Shown here: positions 1 to 13,744 of the stretch, in pieces
Layout: each line of letters opens with the position of its first letter
Numbering within the stretch: the first letter of the stretch is position 1
Assembly (NCBI RefSeq): GCF_900110855.1
Contig: NZ_FOFA01000009.1
Span: forward strand, 62,001-126,000
Source of the DNA: Microlunatus flavus
GTDB lineage: Bacteria > Actinomycetota > Actinomycetes > Propionibacteriales > Propionibacteriaceae
Direction: 5' to 3'
Length of the DNA stretch: 64,000 nucleotides
Made by a program: the position numbers and the translations under genes
The notes under the pieces: model-generated
Told to the model about the DNA's origin: nothing
The model's input: the letters and a program-made list of their open reading frames with translations, nothing else
The model's database searches: none

Positions 1-941
<941 letters not shown>

Positions 942-1064
942 GAAGTTGGCTACTCAACCTCTCGTGTGTGCTCGTGTGCCGTGGTTACGCAGGTATCAGC
1001 AACGCGGAGGCGCTGCTGATTCCCACGACGGCGAAGGAAGAGGGGGCGGGACGACCGCCGCTGG

Positions 1065-1535
1065 TCACCAGCGGTAGTGCGCGAACGCCTTGTTGGCCTC
1101 GGCCATCTTGTGCGTGTCCTCGCGGCGCTTGACCGCGGCACCCAGACCGTTCGAGGCGTCCAGGATCTCGTTCATCAGGCGCTCGGCCATCGTCTTCTCG
1201 CGACGCGCGCGGGAGAAGCTGACCAGCCAGCGCATGGCGAGCGTCGTCGCACGGGCGGGCTTGACCTCGATCGGGACCTGGTAGGTCGCACCACCGACAC
1301 GGCGGCTCTTGACCTCCAGCGACGGGCGGACGTTGTCCAGCGCACGCTTGAGCGTCTGCACCGGGTCGATGCCCGTCTTGGTGCGGGTGCCTTCCATGGC
1401 GGTGTAGACGATGCCCTGCGCGACGGTCTTCTTGCCGTCCTGCAGGATCTTGCTGACGAGCTGGCTCACCAGCGGCGAGCCGTAGACCGGGTCGGCCGGG
1501 AGCGGCCGCTTCGGGGCGGGACCCTTGCGGGGCAT
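1065..1535 (-). CDS. rpsG: 30S ribosomal protein S7
   Basis: Primary 16S rRNA-binding protein that organises the head of the small subunit. The 156-residue length is standard, and the protein begins [20 protein letters not shown] and ends with the usual basic tail. The conserved [16 protein letters not shown] segment is present. Its ATG overlaps the rpsL stop by one base (TAATG), which indicates translational coupling within the str operon; fusA follows. Nothing unusual was seen in the sequence. Confidence 0.98.
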   Translation of the reverse strand: MPRKGPAPKRPLPADPVYGSPLVSQLVSKILQDGKKTVAQGIVYTAMEGTRTKTGIDPVQTLKRALDNVRPSLEVKSRRVGGATYQVPIEVKPARATTLAMRWLVSFSRARREKTMAERLMNEILDASNGLGAAVKRREDTHKMAEANKAFAHYRW

Positions 1536-1906
1536 TACTTCTCCTTCTTGGCGCCGTAGCGGCTGCGGGCCTGCTTGCGGTTCTTGACGCCCTGGGTGTC
1601 GAGCGTGCCGCGGATGATCTTGTAACGGACACCCGGCAGGTCCTTCACGCGGCCGCCGCGCACGAGCACCATCGAGTGCTCCTGCAGGTTGTGGCCGACG
1701 CCGGGGATGTACGCGGTGACCTCGACACCCGAGCTCAGCCGGACACGAGCGACCTTGCGGAGCGCCGAGTTCGGCTTCTTCGGGGTGGTCGTGTACACCC
1801 GGGTGCAGACGCCCCGGCGCTGGGGCGAACCCTTGAGGGCCGGGGTCTTGGTCTTCGCGACCTTGTCCTGGCGGCCCTTGCGGACGAGCTGGTTAATGGT
1901 GGGCAC
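1535..1906 (-). CDS. rpsL: 30S ribosomal protein S12
   Basis: Decoding-centre protein of the small subunit, 123 residues. The start is GTG at 1906 ([15 protein letters not shown]), chosen because family members begin exactly here and because AGAAAGAGAAA lies just upstream; the frame stays open further upstream but with no family similarity. Both loops that carry streptomycin-resistance changes look wild type: [11 protein letters not shown] keeps its lysines and [12 protein letters not shown] keeps Lys88. First gene of the str operon, with a promoter at 2114-2142 and a leader of about 200 nt. Confidence 0.98.
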   Translation of the reverse strand: MPTINQLVRKGRQDKVAKTKTPALKGSPQRRGVCTRVYTTTPKKPNSALRKVARVRLSSGVEVTAYIPGVGHNLQEHSMVLVRGGRVKDLPGVRYKIIRGTLDTQGVKNRKQARSRYGAKKEK

Positions 1907-2014
1907 CGCGTCGTTTCTCTTTCTGTCTTCCAGCCTGGTGGTCTGTGTTCCTCGCGTGCTCCAGGGTCGTCCCCGGGGCACGGGTGCGACCACCTGCGCT
2001 GGTCGAGCACCCGC

Positions 2015-2049
2015 CGAGGACCGCCGATCAGGGATCTGATCGGTCCTCG
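2015..2049 (-). terminator. Hairpin in the MOSC gene-rpsL spacer
   Basis: CGATCAG pairs with CTGATCG around a GGAT loop, extended outwards by GAGGAC/GTCCTC with a small bulge. On the minus strand it lies downstream of the str promoter at 2114-2142, so it is in the rpsL leader. It could be an attenuator or a terminator for read-through from the MOSC gene. No U-tract follows. Confidence 0.4.
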
Positions 2050-2113
2050 TGCAGGAGGTCGCAGCCATGGAGCTCGCGCGAGAGGTCGGGCGCGCCCGAA
2101 CACACAAGGGATT

Positions 2114-2142
2114 AGGTTATCCCGCCGACCCAAAGGGGTCAA
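2114..2142 (-). promoter_or_regulatory. str operon promoter (rpsL)
   Basis: Reading the minus strand, TTGACC (-35, at 2137-2142), a 17-base spacer and TAACCT (-10, at 2114-2119) make a near-consensus housekeeping promoter. It lies about 210 nt before the rpsL start. The same TTGACN-17-TAACCT pattern precedes rpoB at 13209-13237. The rest of the 1907-2232 spacer holds only the hairpin at 2015-2049. Confidence 0.75.
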
Positions 2143-2232
2143 AAGGGTGCCATGCCGACCCGGGTCCGCGCACGTCCCGACGCGCGGCGCGTCGGGTGCC
2201 GGCGTCCGGGACGCGGCAGCCGCACCGAGCCC

Positions 2233-2928
2233 TCAGGCGTCGTCGAGGACGAGCTGGCCGTGGCGCTCGACGACCTCGAGCGTCTCCGCGTCGAGGTAGG
2301 CGCGGGCCGCCAGCAGGCGGGGAAGGAGCTCGCGCTGCGTGGTCGTCGCCCGGAACACCAGCCCCGAGGTGACGTCGTGGTCGGGGACGAACGTCCGCAC
2401 GATCTCGTCGCCCGCGCGCACGGTCCCGGCCCGCACCACGGCGAGGTAGGTCCCGGTCCGGGCCTCCGCCGTGAACCGCCTGACCCAGCCCCGCTCGGCG
2501 AGCCAGCCGGCGAAGGTGCGGCACGGGACGCGCGGGTCGGTGACCTCGAGCTCCACCGAGCGCTCCGGGTCGTCGGGGTCGCCCACGACCCAGCGCTCCC
2601 CCACCAGGGCGTCGGCGAGGTCGATCCCGACGGTCGTGAGGTTCTCCCCGAACGAGCCGTCGGACAGGCTGCGCCCGAGCTCGGGCTCCCAGCGGTCGAG
2701 GTCCTCGCGCGCGAAGGCGTACACGGCCTGCCGGTCGCCGCCGTGGTGGCGCGCGTCCCCGATGTAGTCCCCCACCAGCCCGCTGCCGAGCCCGCCCTTC
2801 TTGGGCCCCGGGGGCCGCACCTCGACCGGACCCGTGACCGGGCGCTTGTCGATGCCGGTCCGGCCGGTCTTGGTGCTGAACGGCTGGTCGATGCCCTTGC
2901 CGACGTTGACCGAGCAGACCCTGGGCAC
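2233..2928 (-). CDS. MOSC domain-containing protein
   Basis: MOSC domains bind sulfur or molybdenum cofactor; stand-alone members such as YiiM act on N-hydroxylated compounds with molybdenum cofactor. This 231-residue protein shows the family landmarks: an N-terminal strand region (PRVCSVNVGKG), HHGGDRQAVYAF near residue 61, GSFGENLTT near 91 and the candidate sulfur-binding Cys136 in DPRVPCRTF. The GTG at 2928 is preceded by a TAGCCT hexamer with a 6-nt spacer, indicating a leaderless transcript. It sits divergent to an ABC exporter and upstream of the str operon; no functional link to either is evident. The substrate cannot be told. Confidence 0.85.
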   Translation of the reverse strand: MPRVCSVNVGKGIDQPFSTKTGRTGIDKRPVTGPVEVRPPGPKKGGLGSGLVGDYIGDARHHGGDRQAVYAFAREDLDRWEPELGRSLSDGSFGENLTTVGIDLADALVGERWVVGDPDDPERSVELEVTDPRVPCRTFAGWLAERGWVRRFTAEARTGTYLAVVRAGTVRAGDEIVRTFVPDHDVTSGLVFRATTTQRELLPRLLAARAYLDAETLEVVERHGQLVLDDA

Positions 2929-2934
2929 GGGGAA

Positions 2935-2940
2935 AGGCTA
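2935..2940 (-). promoter_or_regulatory. Leaderless -10 element of the MOSC gene
   Basis: TAGCCT on the minus strand, separated by 6 nt from the GTG at 2928, so transcription would begin at or next to the start codon. No ribosome-binding site is present between them. Confidence 0.6.
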
Positions 2941-3068
2941 GTGGGTCCGGGCAGGTGCCGATGACCTGTTTCCCACCCTGGCACGGGTCCGCCGATGAGT
3001 CGGCGGCCCCGGGCGGGTCTGAGCGGCGTGCAGAGGACCGAGCAGGCGGAAGTGTCAGGGCCCGCGGC

Positions 3069-3074
3069 TAGCGT
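3069..3074 (+). promoter_or_regulatory. Leaderless -10 element of the ABC exporter operon
   Basis: TAGCGT followed by 7 nt and then the GTG start at 3082. There is no purine-rich ribosome-binding site before this GTG, which supports leaderless translation and decides the start over the upstream ATG at 2995. Confidence 0.6.
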
Positions 3075-3081
3075 TCGCGCC

Positions 3082-4080
3082 GTGGACCTGGGGATCGAGG
3101 CGTCCGGCCTCACGAAGCGGTACAAGGACGTGGTCGCGCTCGACGGGGTCGACCTCGCGGTCCCCCGCGGGACCGTGCTGGGCCTGCTCGGGCCCAACGG
3201 CGCGGGCAAGACGACGACCGTGCGCGTGCTGACCACGCTGCTCCAGCCCGACGGCGGCAGCGCGCGCGTGGCCGGCGTCGACGTCGTGGGCGACCCCGCC
3301 GGCGTGCGCAGCCGGATCGGGCTGTCCGGGCAGTACGCGGCCGTCGACGAGTACCTCACCGGCTACGAGAACCTCGAGATGGTCGGGCGGCTCTACCACC
3401 TCGGCCGGCGGCGGAGCCGGGACCGGGCACGTGAGCTGCTCGACCAGTTCGGCCTGGGCGACGCGGCCAACCGCCCGGCCAAGACGTACTCCGGCGGCAT
3501 GCGCCGCCGCCTCGACCTCGCCGGCGCCCTCGTCGCCGACCCCGAGGTGATCTTCCTCGACGAGCCGACGACCGGCCTCGACCCGCGGGCCCGGCTGGAC
3601 ATGTGGGAGGTCATCGCGTCGCTCGTCGCGGGCGGCACGACCCTGCTGCTCACCACGCAGTACCTGGAGGAGGCCGACCGCCTGGCCGACGAGATCGTCG
3701 TCATCGACCACGGGCGGGTGATCGCCCAGGGCACCTCGAGCCAGCTCAAGTCGCAGATCGGCGGCGAGCGGGTCGAGCTCACGGTCCGCGACGGCGCCCA
3801 GGTCGAGCAGGCCGTCGCGGCCCTCGCCGACCTCGCCACCGGCGAGACCGGCTCCGACGTCGCCAGCCGCTCGGTGGTGGTTCCGGTGACGGGCGGCGCC
3901 CCCGCCCTCGCGGAGGCCCTGCGCCGCCTCGCGGAGGCCGGGGTCGACCTCGAGGACGTGGGCCTGCGGCGCCCGACGCTCGACGAGGTGTTCCTCACCC
4001 TGACCGGTCACGCCAGCACCGGCGACGACCGGCCCGACCGGGGCGGCCAGGGCCGCACCACTGCAGGAGGAGACCGATGA
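3082..4080 (+). CDS. ABC exporter ATP-binding protein (DrrA-like)
   Basis: ATPase of a two-component exporter of the daunorubicin-resistance type, expected to work with the permease that follows. In the 332-residue protein Walker A is GPNGAGKTT (37-45), the signature is YSGGMRRRL, and Walker B is VIFLDEPTTGLDPRAR, followed by the H-loop region TTQYLEEAD. The C-terminal about 90 residues match the DrrA-type accessory domain (LRRPTLDEVFLTLTG). The GTG at 3082 is chosen because a TAGCGT hexamer lies 7 nt before it; the open frame extends to an ATG at 2995 without similarity. The stop overlaps the permease start (ATGA). The exported compound is unknown. Confidence 0.93.
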   Translation: MDLGIEASGLTKRYKDVVALDGVDLAVPRGTVLGLLGPNGAGKTTTVRVLTTLLQPDGGSARVAGVDVVGDPAGVRSRIGLSGQYAAVDEYLTGYENLEMVGRLYHLGRRRSRDRARELLDQFGLGDAANRPAKTYSGGMRRRLDLAGALVADPEVIFLDEPTTGLDPRARLDMWEVIASLVAGGTTLLLTTQYLEEADRLADEIVVIDHGRVIAQGTSSQLKSQIGGERVELTVRDGAQVEQAVAALADLATGETGSDVASRSVVVPVTGGAPALAEALRRLAEAGVDLEDVGLRRPTLDEVFLTLTGHASTGDDRPDRGGQGRTTAGGDR

Positions 4081-4877
4081 GCCTGGCCACCACGCTCACC
4101 GACGGCGCGATCGTCGCGAGGCGCAACCTCATCAAGATCAAGCGGGTGCCCGAGCTGCTCGTGTTCACGACGCTGTCGCCGATCATGTTCGTGCTGCTCT
4201 TCGCCTACGTCTTCGGCGGCGCGATCGCCGGGGGCGACCCGCAGCAGTACCGCGAGTTCCTGATGGCCGGGATCTTCGCCCAGACCGTCATCTTCGGGGC
4301 GACGACCACGGGGGCCGGGCTCGCCGACGACGTGCAGAAGGGGATCATCGACCGCTTCCGGTCCCTGCCGATGGCCCCGTCGGCCGTTCTCACCGGTCGC
4401 ACCCTCTCCGACGTCATCAACAACGTCATCGTGCTCGTGGTGATGTCGCTGACCGGGCTGCTCGTGGGTTGGCGGATCCACACCTCCGTCGGCGAGGCGC
4501 TGGCCGGCTACCTGCTGCTGCTCCTCTTCGCGTACGCCATCTCGTGGGTGATGGCGTGGGTCGGCCTGCTGATCCCGAGCGTCGAGGTGCTCAACCAGGC
4601 GTCGTTCATCGTCATCTTCCCGCTGACGTTCCTGGCGAACACGTTCGTGCCGCTGCAGTCGCTCCCCGGGCCGCTCGAGGCCTTCGCGGAGTGGAACCCG
4701 GTCTCGGCCATCACCCAGGCCGCGCGGGAGCTGTTCGGCAACACCGCCCTCGTCGCGCCGAGCGACGCCTGGCCGCTGCAGCACCCGGCGCTCTACACGC
4801 TGATCTGGACCGTCATCATCCTGGCGGTCTTCGTGCCGCTGACCAACCTGCAGTACCGGCGCGCAGCCAGCCGCTGA
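4077..4877 (+). CDS. ABC-2 type exporter permease (DrrB-like)
   Basis: Membrane half of the exporter encoded with the upstream ATPase. The 266 residues contain about six hydrophobic segments and the ABC-2 signature region near the end (NPVSAITQAARELFGN). The ATG at 4077 overlaps the ATPase stop as ATGA, and AGGAGG at 4065-4070 is a strong ribosome-binding site at ideal spacing. DrrAB-type pairs export drugs, lipids or polyketides; nothing in the neighbourhood shows which. The 74 bases after it hold no recognisable feature. Confidence 0.92.
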   Translation: MSLATTLTDGAIVARRNLIKIKRVPELLVFTTLSPIMFVLLFAYVFGGAIAGGDPQQYREFLMAGIFAQTVIFGATTTGAGLADDVQKGIIDRFRSLPMAPSAVLTGRTLSDVINNVIVLVVMSLTGLLVGWRIHTSVGEALAGYLLLLLFAYAISWVMAWVGLLIPSVEVLNQASFIVIFPLTFLANTFVPLQSLPGPLEAFAEWNPVSAITQAARELFGNTALVAPSDAWPLQHPALYTLIWTVIILAVFVPLTNLQYRRAASR

Positions 4878-4951
4878 GCCCTGGAGCGGCGGCCGCGAAG
4901 GGGGCCTAAGAGGCGGGAGCGTCGGAGCCCGAGCGGGCGCGCGCAGGAGGC

Positions 4952-5401
4952 TCAGTGGCCGCTGACGCGCTCGTAGCGGCCGCGGAGGAAGGGCGTCCGC
5001 GGCTGGTCCGCCAGCTCGAGGTCGATGGCGTACGCCAGCCGCCGGCCGTCGAGCCGGAAGTCGTGGTGGGCGCTGCCCCGCGGGCTGCGGCGGACGAGGG
5101 CGAGGTGCCGGCCGGCCCAGGTGCCGGGTGCGGGCTCAGGCGCCTGCGCCGCGGAGTCGAAGAGCCACCACAGGACCGCGTCCGGCGACGACGGACCGGC
5201 GAGGAAGACCCCGTGGGCCAGGAACTCGGCGCCGTCGTCACGCACCTGGCGGTAGTCCTGCAGCACGGCCGTGCCGGCGAGGTCCTGCTTGAACGTGAGC
5301 ATCGCCCGCGTCGTGGCGGCCGGGGCGAACGGCGAGGCCGACTGCTCCTCGACCCCCTGCCAGTTGCCCAGGAGGTCCCACAGCAGCTCGGCGACGCTCA
5401 C
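4952..5401 (-). CDS. Small DUF1579-like protein
   Basis: A 149-residue soluble protein without signal or membrane segment. The pattern LLGNWQGVEE near the N-terminus, then alternating short strands with VLQDYRQVRDDG and a final AYAIDLELADQPRTPFLRG, suggests a small beta-barrel like DUF1579 or other lipocalin-like families; I do not recognise it firmly and give no function. The GTG at 5401 is preceded by TACCGT with a 6-nt spacer, a leaderless start; the frame is open far upstream but without coding character. It follows rpoC on the same strand beyond the rpoC terminator. Confidence 0.65.
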   Translation of the reverse strand: MSVAELLWDLLGNWQGVEEQSASPFAPAATTRAMLTFKQDLAGTAVLQDYRQVRDDGAEFLAHGVFLAGPSSPDAVLWWLFDSAAQAPEPAPGTWAGRHLALVRRSPRGSAHHDFRLDGRRLAYAIDLELADQPRTPFLRGRYERVSGH

Positions 5402-5497
5402 AGCGTCACGGTAGCCATGCCCGTCTGCCCAGGAGTACCGGGCTGACAGCGGCGGCACGAGGTCCGGAAGGCGCACGGGCACGCCGATCCCGCTCGA

Positions 5498-5517
5498 GGG
5501 CCCTTCGACGAGCTCGG
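5498..5517. repeat. Copy of dispersed CTTCGACAAGCTCAGG-type repeat
   Basis: GGGCCCTTCGACGAGCTCGG, a diverged copy of an intergenic repeat that also occurs at 22105-22125 and 58778-58796. It lies between the DUF1579-like gene and the rpoC terminator. Confidence 0.5.
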
Positions 5518-5548
5518 GGGGCGATCCCGAGCGGCATGTCCGGGGACG

Positions 5549-5588
5549 CCGAAGGGCGGGTCTGGCCGGAGCCGGACCCGCCCTTCGG
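5549..5588 (-). terminator. rpoBC terminator hairpin
   Basis: Two 14-base arms (5549-5562 and 5575-5588) are perfectly complementary around a 12-nt GC-rich loop, 20 nt beyond the rpoC stop codon. No U-run follows, as is common in high-GC actinobacteria. Confidence 0.8.
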
Positions 5589-5607
5589 GGTCGTGCAGGT
5601 GGTGCGA

Positions 5608-9462
<3,855 letters not shown>

Positions 9463-9525
9463 GTTGTTGGTTCTCTCTTCTCGTTACGCGCGTGGTTCAC
9501 AGAACGTGTGACTGGTGCCGGTCCC

Positions 9526-9561
9526 CCGGCGGGCTCGCGAGCAGTGCCGCGAGCCCGCCGG
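9526..9561 (-). promoter_or_regulatory. Perfect hairpin between rpoB and rpoC
   Basis: Arms 9526-9539 and 9548-9561 are perfect 14-base complements around the 8-nt loop AGCAGTGC, placed after the rpoB stop and before the rpoC ribosome-binding site. It could be a processing site, a partial terminator or an mRNA stabiliser; the sequence alone does not decide. Confidence 0.6.
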
Positions 9562-9574
9562 AGGGAGGCCGACC

Positions 9575-12500
9575 TCAGACTTCTTCGACGGCCCCGAAGC
9601 CCTCACCGGGGCGGCGGGACAGGTCGATGCCGAAGTCCTCGCTGCTGCGGTAGTCGTCCTCGGAGTCGCGGAGCTCCACCTCGGTGCCGTCGGAGGAGAG
9701 CACCTCGACGTTCAGGCAGAGGGACTTCATCTCCTTCACCAGCACCTTGAAGGACTCCGGGATCCCGGGCTCGGGGATGTTCTCGCCCTTGACGATGGCC
9801 TCGTACACCTTCACGCGGCCGGGGACGTCGTCGGACTTGATGGTGAGCAGCTCCTGCAGGGCCCAGGCCGCGCCGTACGCCTCGAGGGCCCACACCTCCA
9901 TCTCGCCGAACCGCTGGCCACCGAACTGCGCCTTACCACCCAGCGGCTGCTGCGTGATCATCGAGTACGGGCCGGTCGAGCGCGCGTGGATCTTGTCGTC
10001 GACCAGGTGGTGCAGCTTGAGCATGTAGATGTAGCCCACGCCGACGGGCTCGGGGAAGGGCTCCCCGGAGCGGCCGTCGAACAGGTGCGCCTTGCCGTCG
10101 CCGTTCACGAGACGGTCGCCGTCGCGCGTCGGGAGCGTCTGGCTGAGCAGCCCGGTGATCTCCTCCTCGGTCGCGCCGTCGAAGACCGGCGTGGCCAGGC
10201 GGGAGTTCGCCTCGACGTGACCGACACCGACGTCGCGCAGGCGGGCCGCCCACTCGCCCTCGACACCCTCGAGGTCCCAGCCGGTCTTGCCCAGCCAGCC
10301 GAGGTGCGTCTCCAGCACCTGGCCGACGTTCATCCGGCTCGGCACACCCAGCGGGTTGAGCACGATGTCGACGGGGGTCCCGTCCTCGAGGAACGGCATG
10401 TCCTCGACGGGCAGGATCTTCGAGATGACGCCCTTGTTGCCGTGCCGGCCGGCGAGCTTGTCGCCGTCCTGCACCTTGCGCTTCTGGGCCACGTAGACGC
10501 GGACCAGCTGGTTGACCCCGGGGGCCAGCTCGTCGTCGGACTCGCGGTCGAAGACCCGGACGCCGATGACGGTCCCGGACTCGCCGTGGGGCACCTTGAG
10601 GGAGGTGTCGCGGACCTCGCGCGCCTTCTCGCCGAAGATCGCGCGCAGCAGCCGCTCCTCCGGCGTCAGCTCGGTCTCGCCCTTGGGCGTGACCTTGCCG
10701 ACGAGGATGTCACCGGTCGAGACCTCGGCGCCGATGCGGATGATGCCGCGCTCGTCGAGGTCGGCCAGCATCTCCTCGCTGACGTTGGGGATGTCGCGGG
10801 TGATCTCCTCCGCCCCCAGCTTGGTGTCGCGGGCGTCGACCTCGTGCTCCTCGATGTGGATCGAGGTGAGGATGTCGTCCTGGACGATCCGCTGGCTGAG
10901 GATGATCGCGTCCTCGTAGTTGTGGCCCTCCCACGGCATGAAGGCGACCAGCATGTTGCGGCCGAGCGCCATCTCGCCGTTGTCGGTGCAGGGACCGTCG
11001 GCGAGCGGCGACCCCTTCTCCACGCGCTGCCCCTCGCTCACCAGCGGGCGCTGGTTGATGCAGGTGCCCTGGTTGGAGCGCTTGAACTTCGACAGCCGGT
11101 AGGTCGTGTAGGTGCCCTCGTCCTCGGCGATCTCGACGAGGTCGGCGGACACGGCGGTGACCACACCGGGCTTCTTGGCGACGGTCACGTCACCGGCGTC
11201 GACGGCCCCGCGGTACTCCATGCCGGTGCCCACGTACGGGGCCTCGGAGCGGAGCAGCGGCACGGCCTGCCGCTGCATGTTCGCGCCCATCAGGGCACGC
11301 GACGCGTCGTCGTGCTCGAGGAACGGGATCATCGCGGTGGCGACCGAGACCATCTGGCGCGGCGAGACGTCCATGTACTGGATGTCGTTGGCCGGCACGG
11401 TGTCCGGGTCGGCCTTGCGGCGACGGGCGAGGACCCGCTCCTCCGCGAAGTGGCCGTCCTCGGTCAGGGCCGCGTTCGCCTGGGCGATCGTGTAGCGGTC
11501 CTCGACGTCGGCGGTCAGGTAGTCGATCTGGTCGGTGACCTGACCCTCGACGACCTTGCGGTACGGCGTCTCGACGAAGCCGAACGCGTTGACCCGCGCG
11601 AAGGACGCGAGCGAGCCGATGAGGCCGATGTTCGGGCCCTCGGGCGTCTCGATCGGGCACATGCGGCCGTAGTGCGACGGGTGGACGTCACGGACCTCCA
11701 TGCCGGCGCGGTCGCGGGACAGACCACCCGGGCCGAGCGCGTTCAGACGCCGCTTGTGCGTCAGGCCGGCGACCGGGTTGGTCTGGTCCATGAACTGGCT
11801 GAGCTGCGAGGTGCCGAAGAACTCCTTCAGCGCCGCGACGACCGGGCGGATGTTGATCAGGGTCTGCGGCGTGATGGCCTCGACGTCCTGGGTCGTCATC
11901 CGGTCGCGGACCACGCGCTCCATGCGGCCGAGGCCGGTGCGCAGCTGGTTCTGGATCAGCTCGCCCACGGTGCGCAGGCGACGGTTGCCGAAGTGGTCGA
12001 TGTCGTCCTCTTCGACCAGCAGCTCGCCGCGCGGGGACTCGAGGGTCTCCTTGCCCTCGTGCAGCGCCACGATGAAGCGGATGGCGGCGACGATGTCCTC
12101 GGTCCGCAGCACCTGCTGGTCGAACGGCGCGTCCAGGCCCAGCTTCTTGTTGATCTTGTACCGGCCGACCTTGGCGAGGTCGTAGCGCTTCGGGTTGAAG
12201 TAGTAGTTCTCCAGCAGCGCCTGAGCGGCCTCGCGCGTCGGCGGCTCGCCCGGGCGCAGCTTGCGGTAGATGTCGAGGAGCGCCTCGTCCTGGGTGGTGA
12301 CGTGGTCCTTCTCGAGCGTGAGCCGCATGGACTCGTACTCGCCGAACTCCTCGAGGATCTGCGCGTCGGTCCAGCCGAGCGCCTTGAGCAGGACGGTGAC
12401 GTTCTGCTTGCGCTTGCGGTCCAGGCGGACGCCGACCATGTCGCGCTTGTCGATCTCGAACTCGAGCCACGCACCGCGGCTCGGGATCATCTTGCAGGTG

Positions 12501-13060
12501 AAGATGTCCTTGTCCGAGGTCTTGTCGGTGGTCTGCTCGAAGTAGACGCCCGGCGAGCGGACGAGCTGGGAGACCACGACGCGCTCGGTGCCGTTGATGA
12601 CGAAGGTGCCCTTGTCGGTCATGAGCGGGAAGTCGCCCATGAAGACCGTCTGGCTCTTGATCTCGCCGGTCTCGTTGTTCATGAACTCGGCCGTGACGAA
12701 GAGCGGGGCGGCGTACGTGACGTCGCGCTCCTTGCACTCGTCGACGGAGTTCTTGGGCGGCTCGAAGCGGTGGTCGCGGAAGGACAGCGACATCGTGCCG
12801 CTGAAGTCCTCGATCGGGGAGATCTCCTCGAAGATCTCCTCCAGGCCGGACTTGTTGTTCACGTCGGTCTTGCCCTCGGCGAGGGCGGAGTCCACCCGCT
12901 CGCGCCAGTCGGCGTTACCGACCAGCCAGTCGAACGCGTCGACCTGCAGGTCCAGCAGGTCGGGGACTTCCATGGGTTCGGCGATCTTCGCGAACGAGAT
13001 CCGGCCGGTGGTCGAGATGACCGGGTTGATGTTCTTCGAGGCGGTGCGCGAGGCGGCCAA
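9575..13060 (-). CDS. rpoB: DNA-directed RNA polymerase subunit beta
   Basis: Second-largest RNA polymerase subunit, 1161 residues, forming the other half of the active cleft and the rifampicin pocket. The start is an unusual TTG at 13060, supported by GGAAGGA 8 nt upstream. The rifampicin region begins [19 protein letters not shown] and continues [20 protein letters not shown]: the residue equal to E. coli Ser531 is Asn440 (codon AAC at 11741-11743) and that equal to Ser522 is Ala431, while Asp516 and His526 equivalents are kept. Two promoters lie upstream. Asn at position 531 is known in naturally rifampicin-resistant spirochetes; resistance here is an inference. Confidence 0.99.
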   Translation of the reverse strand: MAASRTASKNINPVISTTGRISFAKIAEPMEVPDLLDLQVDAFDWLVGNADWRERVDSALAEGKTDVNNKSGLEEIFEEISPIEDFSGTMSLSFRDHRFEPPKNSVDECKERDVTYAAPLFVTAEFMNNETGEIKSQTVFMGDFPLMTDKGTFVINGTERVVVSQLVRSPGVYFEQTTDKTSDKDIFTCKMIPSRGAWLEFEIDKRDMVGVRLDRKRKQNVTVLLKALGWTDAQILEEFGEYESMRLTLEKDHVTTQDEALLDIYRKLRPGEPPTREAAQALLENYYFNPKRYDLAKVGRYKINKKLGLDAPFDQQVLRTEDIVAAIRFIVALHEGKETLESPRGELLVEEDDIDHFGNRRLRTVGELIQNQLRTGLGRMERVVRDRMTTQDVEAITPQTLINIRPVVAALKEFFGTSQLSQFMDQTNPVAGLTHKRRLNALGPGGLSRDRAGMEVRDVHPSHYGRMCPIETPEGPNIGLIGSLASFARVNAFGFVETPYRKVVEGQVTDQIDYLTADVEDRYTIAQANAALTEDGHFAEERVLARRRKADPDTVPANDIQYMDVSPRQMVSVATAMIPFLEHDDASRALMGANMQRQAVPLLRSEAPYVGTGMEYRGAVDAGDVTVAKKPGVVTAVSADLVEIAEDEGTYTTYRLSKFKRSNQGTCINQRPLVSEGQRVEKGSPLADGPCTDNGEMALGRNMLVAFMPWEGHNYEDAIILSQRIVQDDILTSIHIEEHEVDARDTKLGAEEITRDIPNVSEEMLADLDERGIIRIGAEVSTGDILVGKVTPKGETELTPEERLLRAIFGEKAREVRDTSLKVPHGESGTVIGVRVFDRESDDELAPGVNQLVRVYVAQKRKVQDGDKLAGRHGNKGVISKILPVEDMPFLEDGTPVDIVLNPLGVPSRMNVGQVLETHLGWLGKTGWDLEGVEGEWAARLRDVGVGHVEANSRLATPVFDGATEEEITGLLSQTLPTRDGDRLVNGDGKAHLFDGRSGEPFPEPVGVGYIYMLKLHHLVDDKIHARSTGPYSMITQQPLGGKAQFGGQRFGEMEVWALEAYGAAWALQELLTIKSDDVPGRVKVYEAIVKGENIPEPGIPESFKVLVKEMKSLCLNVEVLSSDGTEVELRDSEDDYRSSEDFGIDLSRRPGEGFGAVEEV

Positions 13061-13208
13061 CTGCTGTGTCCTTCCGAGGCACTCGGGTGCTGTTGAGCTG
13101 TTGTCTCAGCCCAGGTGTCGAGCTGGTGCTGAGCTGCTGCCCGCGCGCATGGCAAGCGACCCGAGACAAACCGGTCCGGGTCGAAGGAGATGGCGAGGGC
13201 AAACCCCA

Positions 13209-13237
13209 AGGTTAGCCGCTACAACCGCGCACGTCAA
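13209..13237 (-). promoter_or_regulatory. rpoB promoter P1
   Basis: On the minus strand TTGACG (13232-13237), 17 nt, TAACCT (13209-13214). This is the strongest promoter-like sequence before rpoB and gives a leader of about 140 nt. Confidence 0.75.
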
Positions 13238-13289
13238 GGCACGGGAGCAGGCCAAACCGAACCACGCAAATCTGCGCGGCTCGGTGAAG

Positions 13290-13317
13290 AGCATACCGCC
13301 GGGAGGCGGTCTGACAA
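13290..13317 (-). promoter_or_regulatory. rpoB promoter P2 (upstream)
   Basis: On the minus strand TTGTCA (13312-13317), 16 nt, TATGCT (13290-13295), about 80 nt upstream of P1 and in the same direction. It is a plausible second housekeeping promoter; the spacer contains a short CCGCC/GGCGG inverted repeat. Confidence 0.55.
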
Positions 13318-13559
13318 GGAGCGACGCGAAAGTCGAGGCGGGGGTGGCGGGCGCGCGTCGTCAGGCGGGACGCGCCGGCGTGACGCGGCCCCCGCGCGGC
13401 CGCCGGTCTCCTGGACGAGGGCCCGGCCGGTACGCCTTCCCGGTCCAGGTCGCGCCGGGATCGGGAACACCGGCCGCTCGGCCCCGCCGCGTACCGCTCG
13501 CGGTTGCCGCACCACCCCGGCGCCTGGGTCTGCGCGCGACCCGCGCCCCTTCCCCGGCC

Positions 13560-13619
13560 GACCAGTGGTCACCGGTCGGCGACCTCCACGGCGGGTCGCG
13601 CCACTGCTGACCACTGGTC
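13560..13619. repeat. Paired palindromes, operator-like
   Basis: GACCAGTGGTCA at 13560-13571 is the exact inverse of TGACCACTGGTC at 13608-13619. Each arm is itself a palindrome around one central base (GACCA-N-TGGTC), 48 nt apart centre to centre. Found about 250-300 nt upstream of rpoB P2. It could be two binding sites for a dimeric regulator or a hairpin. The rest of the spacer from 13318 to 13675 shows nothing else that I can name. Confidence 0.5.
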
Positions 13620-13675
13620 GCGGCCGGTGGAGAGCCGGGCGCCTGGCGAGGCGGCGTCGGCAGACGGACGGGCCC

Positions 13676-13744
13676 GTGCAGGCCCTCGTCAAGGGCGCCG
13701 ACCGCGACTTCGCCGTGCAGTTCATGCGGGGGCTCCGCCGCTGA
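13676..13744 (+). pseudogene. Fragment of the yajQ 3' end
   Basis: The frame reads [16 protein letters not shown] and then MRGLRR before a TGA. Bases 13676-13724 match 38996-39044 inside the intact yajQ gene with 2 differences in 49; similarity then stops, and upstream of 13676 only scattered bases agree. No start codon or upstream domain is present, so it is a remnant duplication rather than a gene. It lies between rpoB and rplL on the opposite strand; no flanking insertion sequence is visible. Confidence 0.7.

Noticed and set aside
13190-13744. A 184-codon plus-strand frame containing the yajQ-like tail as a real gene
   Set aside because: Only the last 20 or so codons match anything; the rest is Arg/Gly/Pro-rich sequence without similarity and overlaps the rpoB promoters on the other strand.
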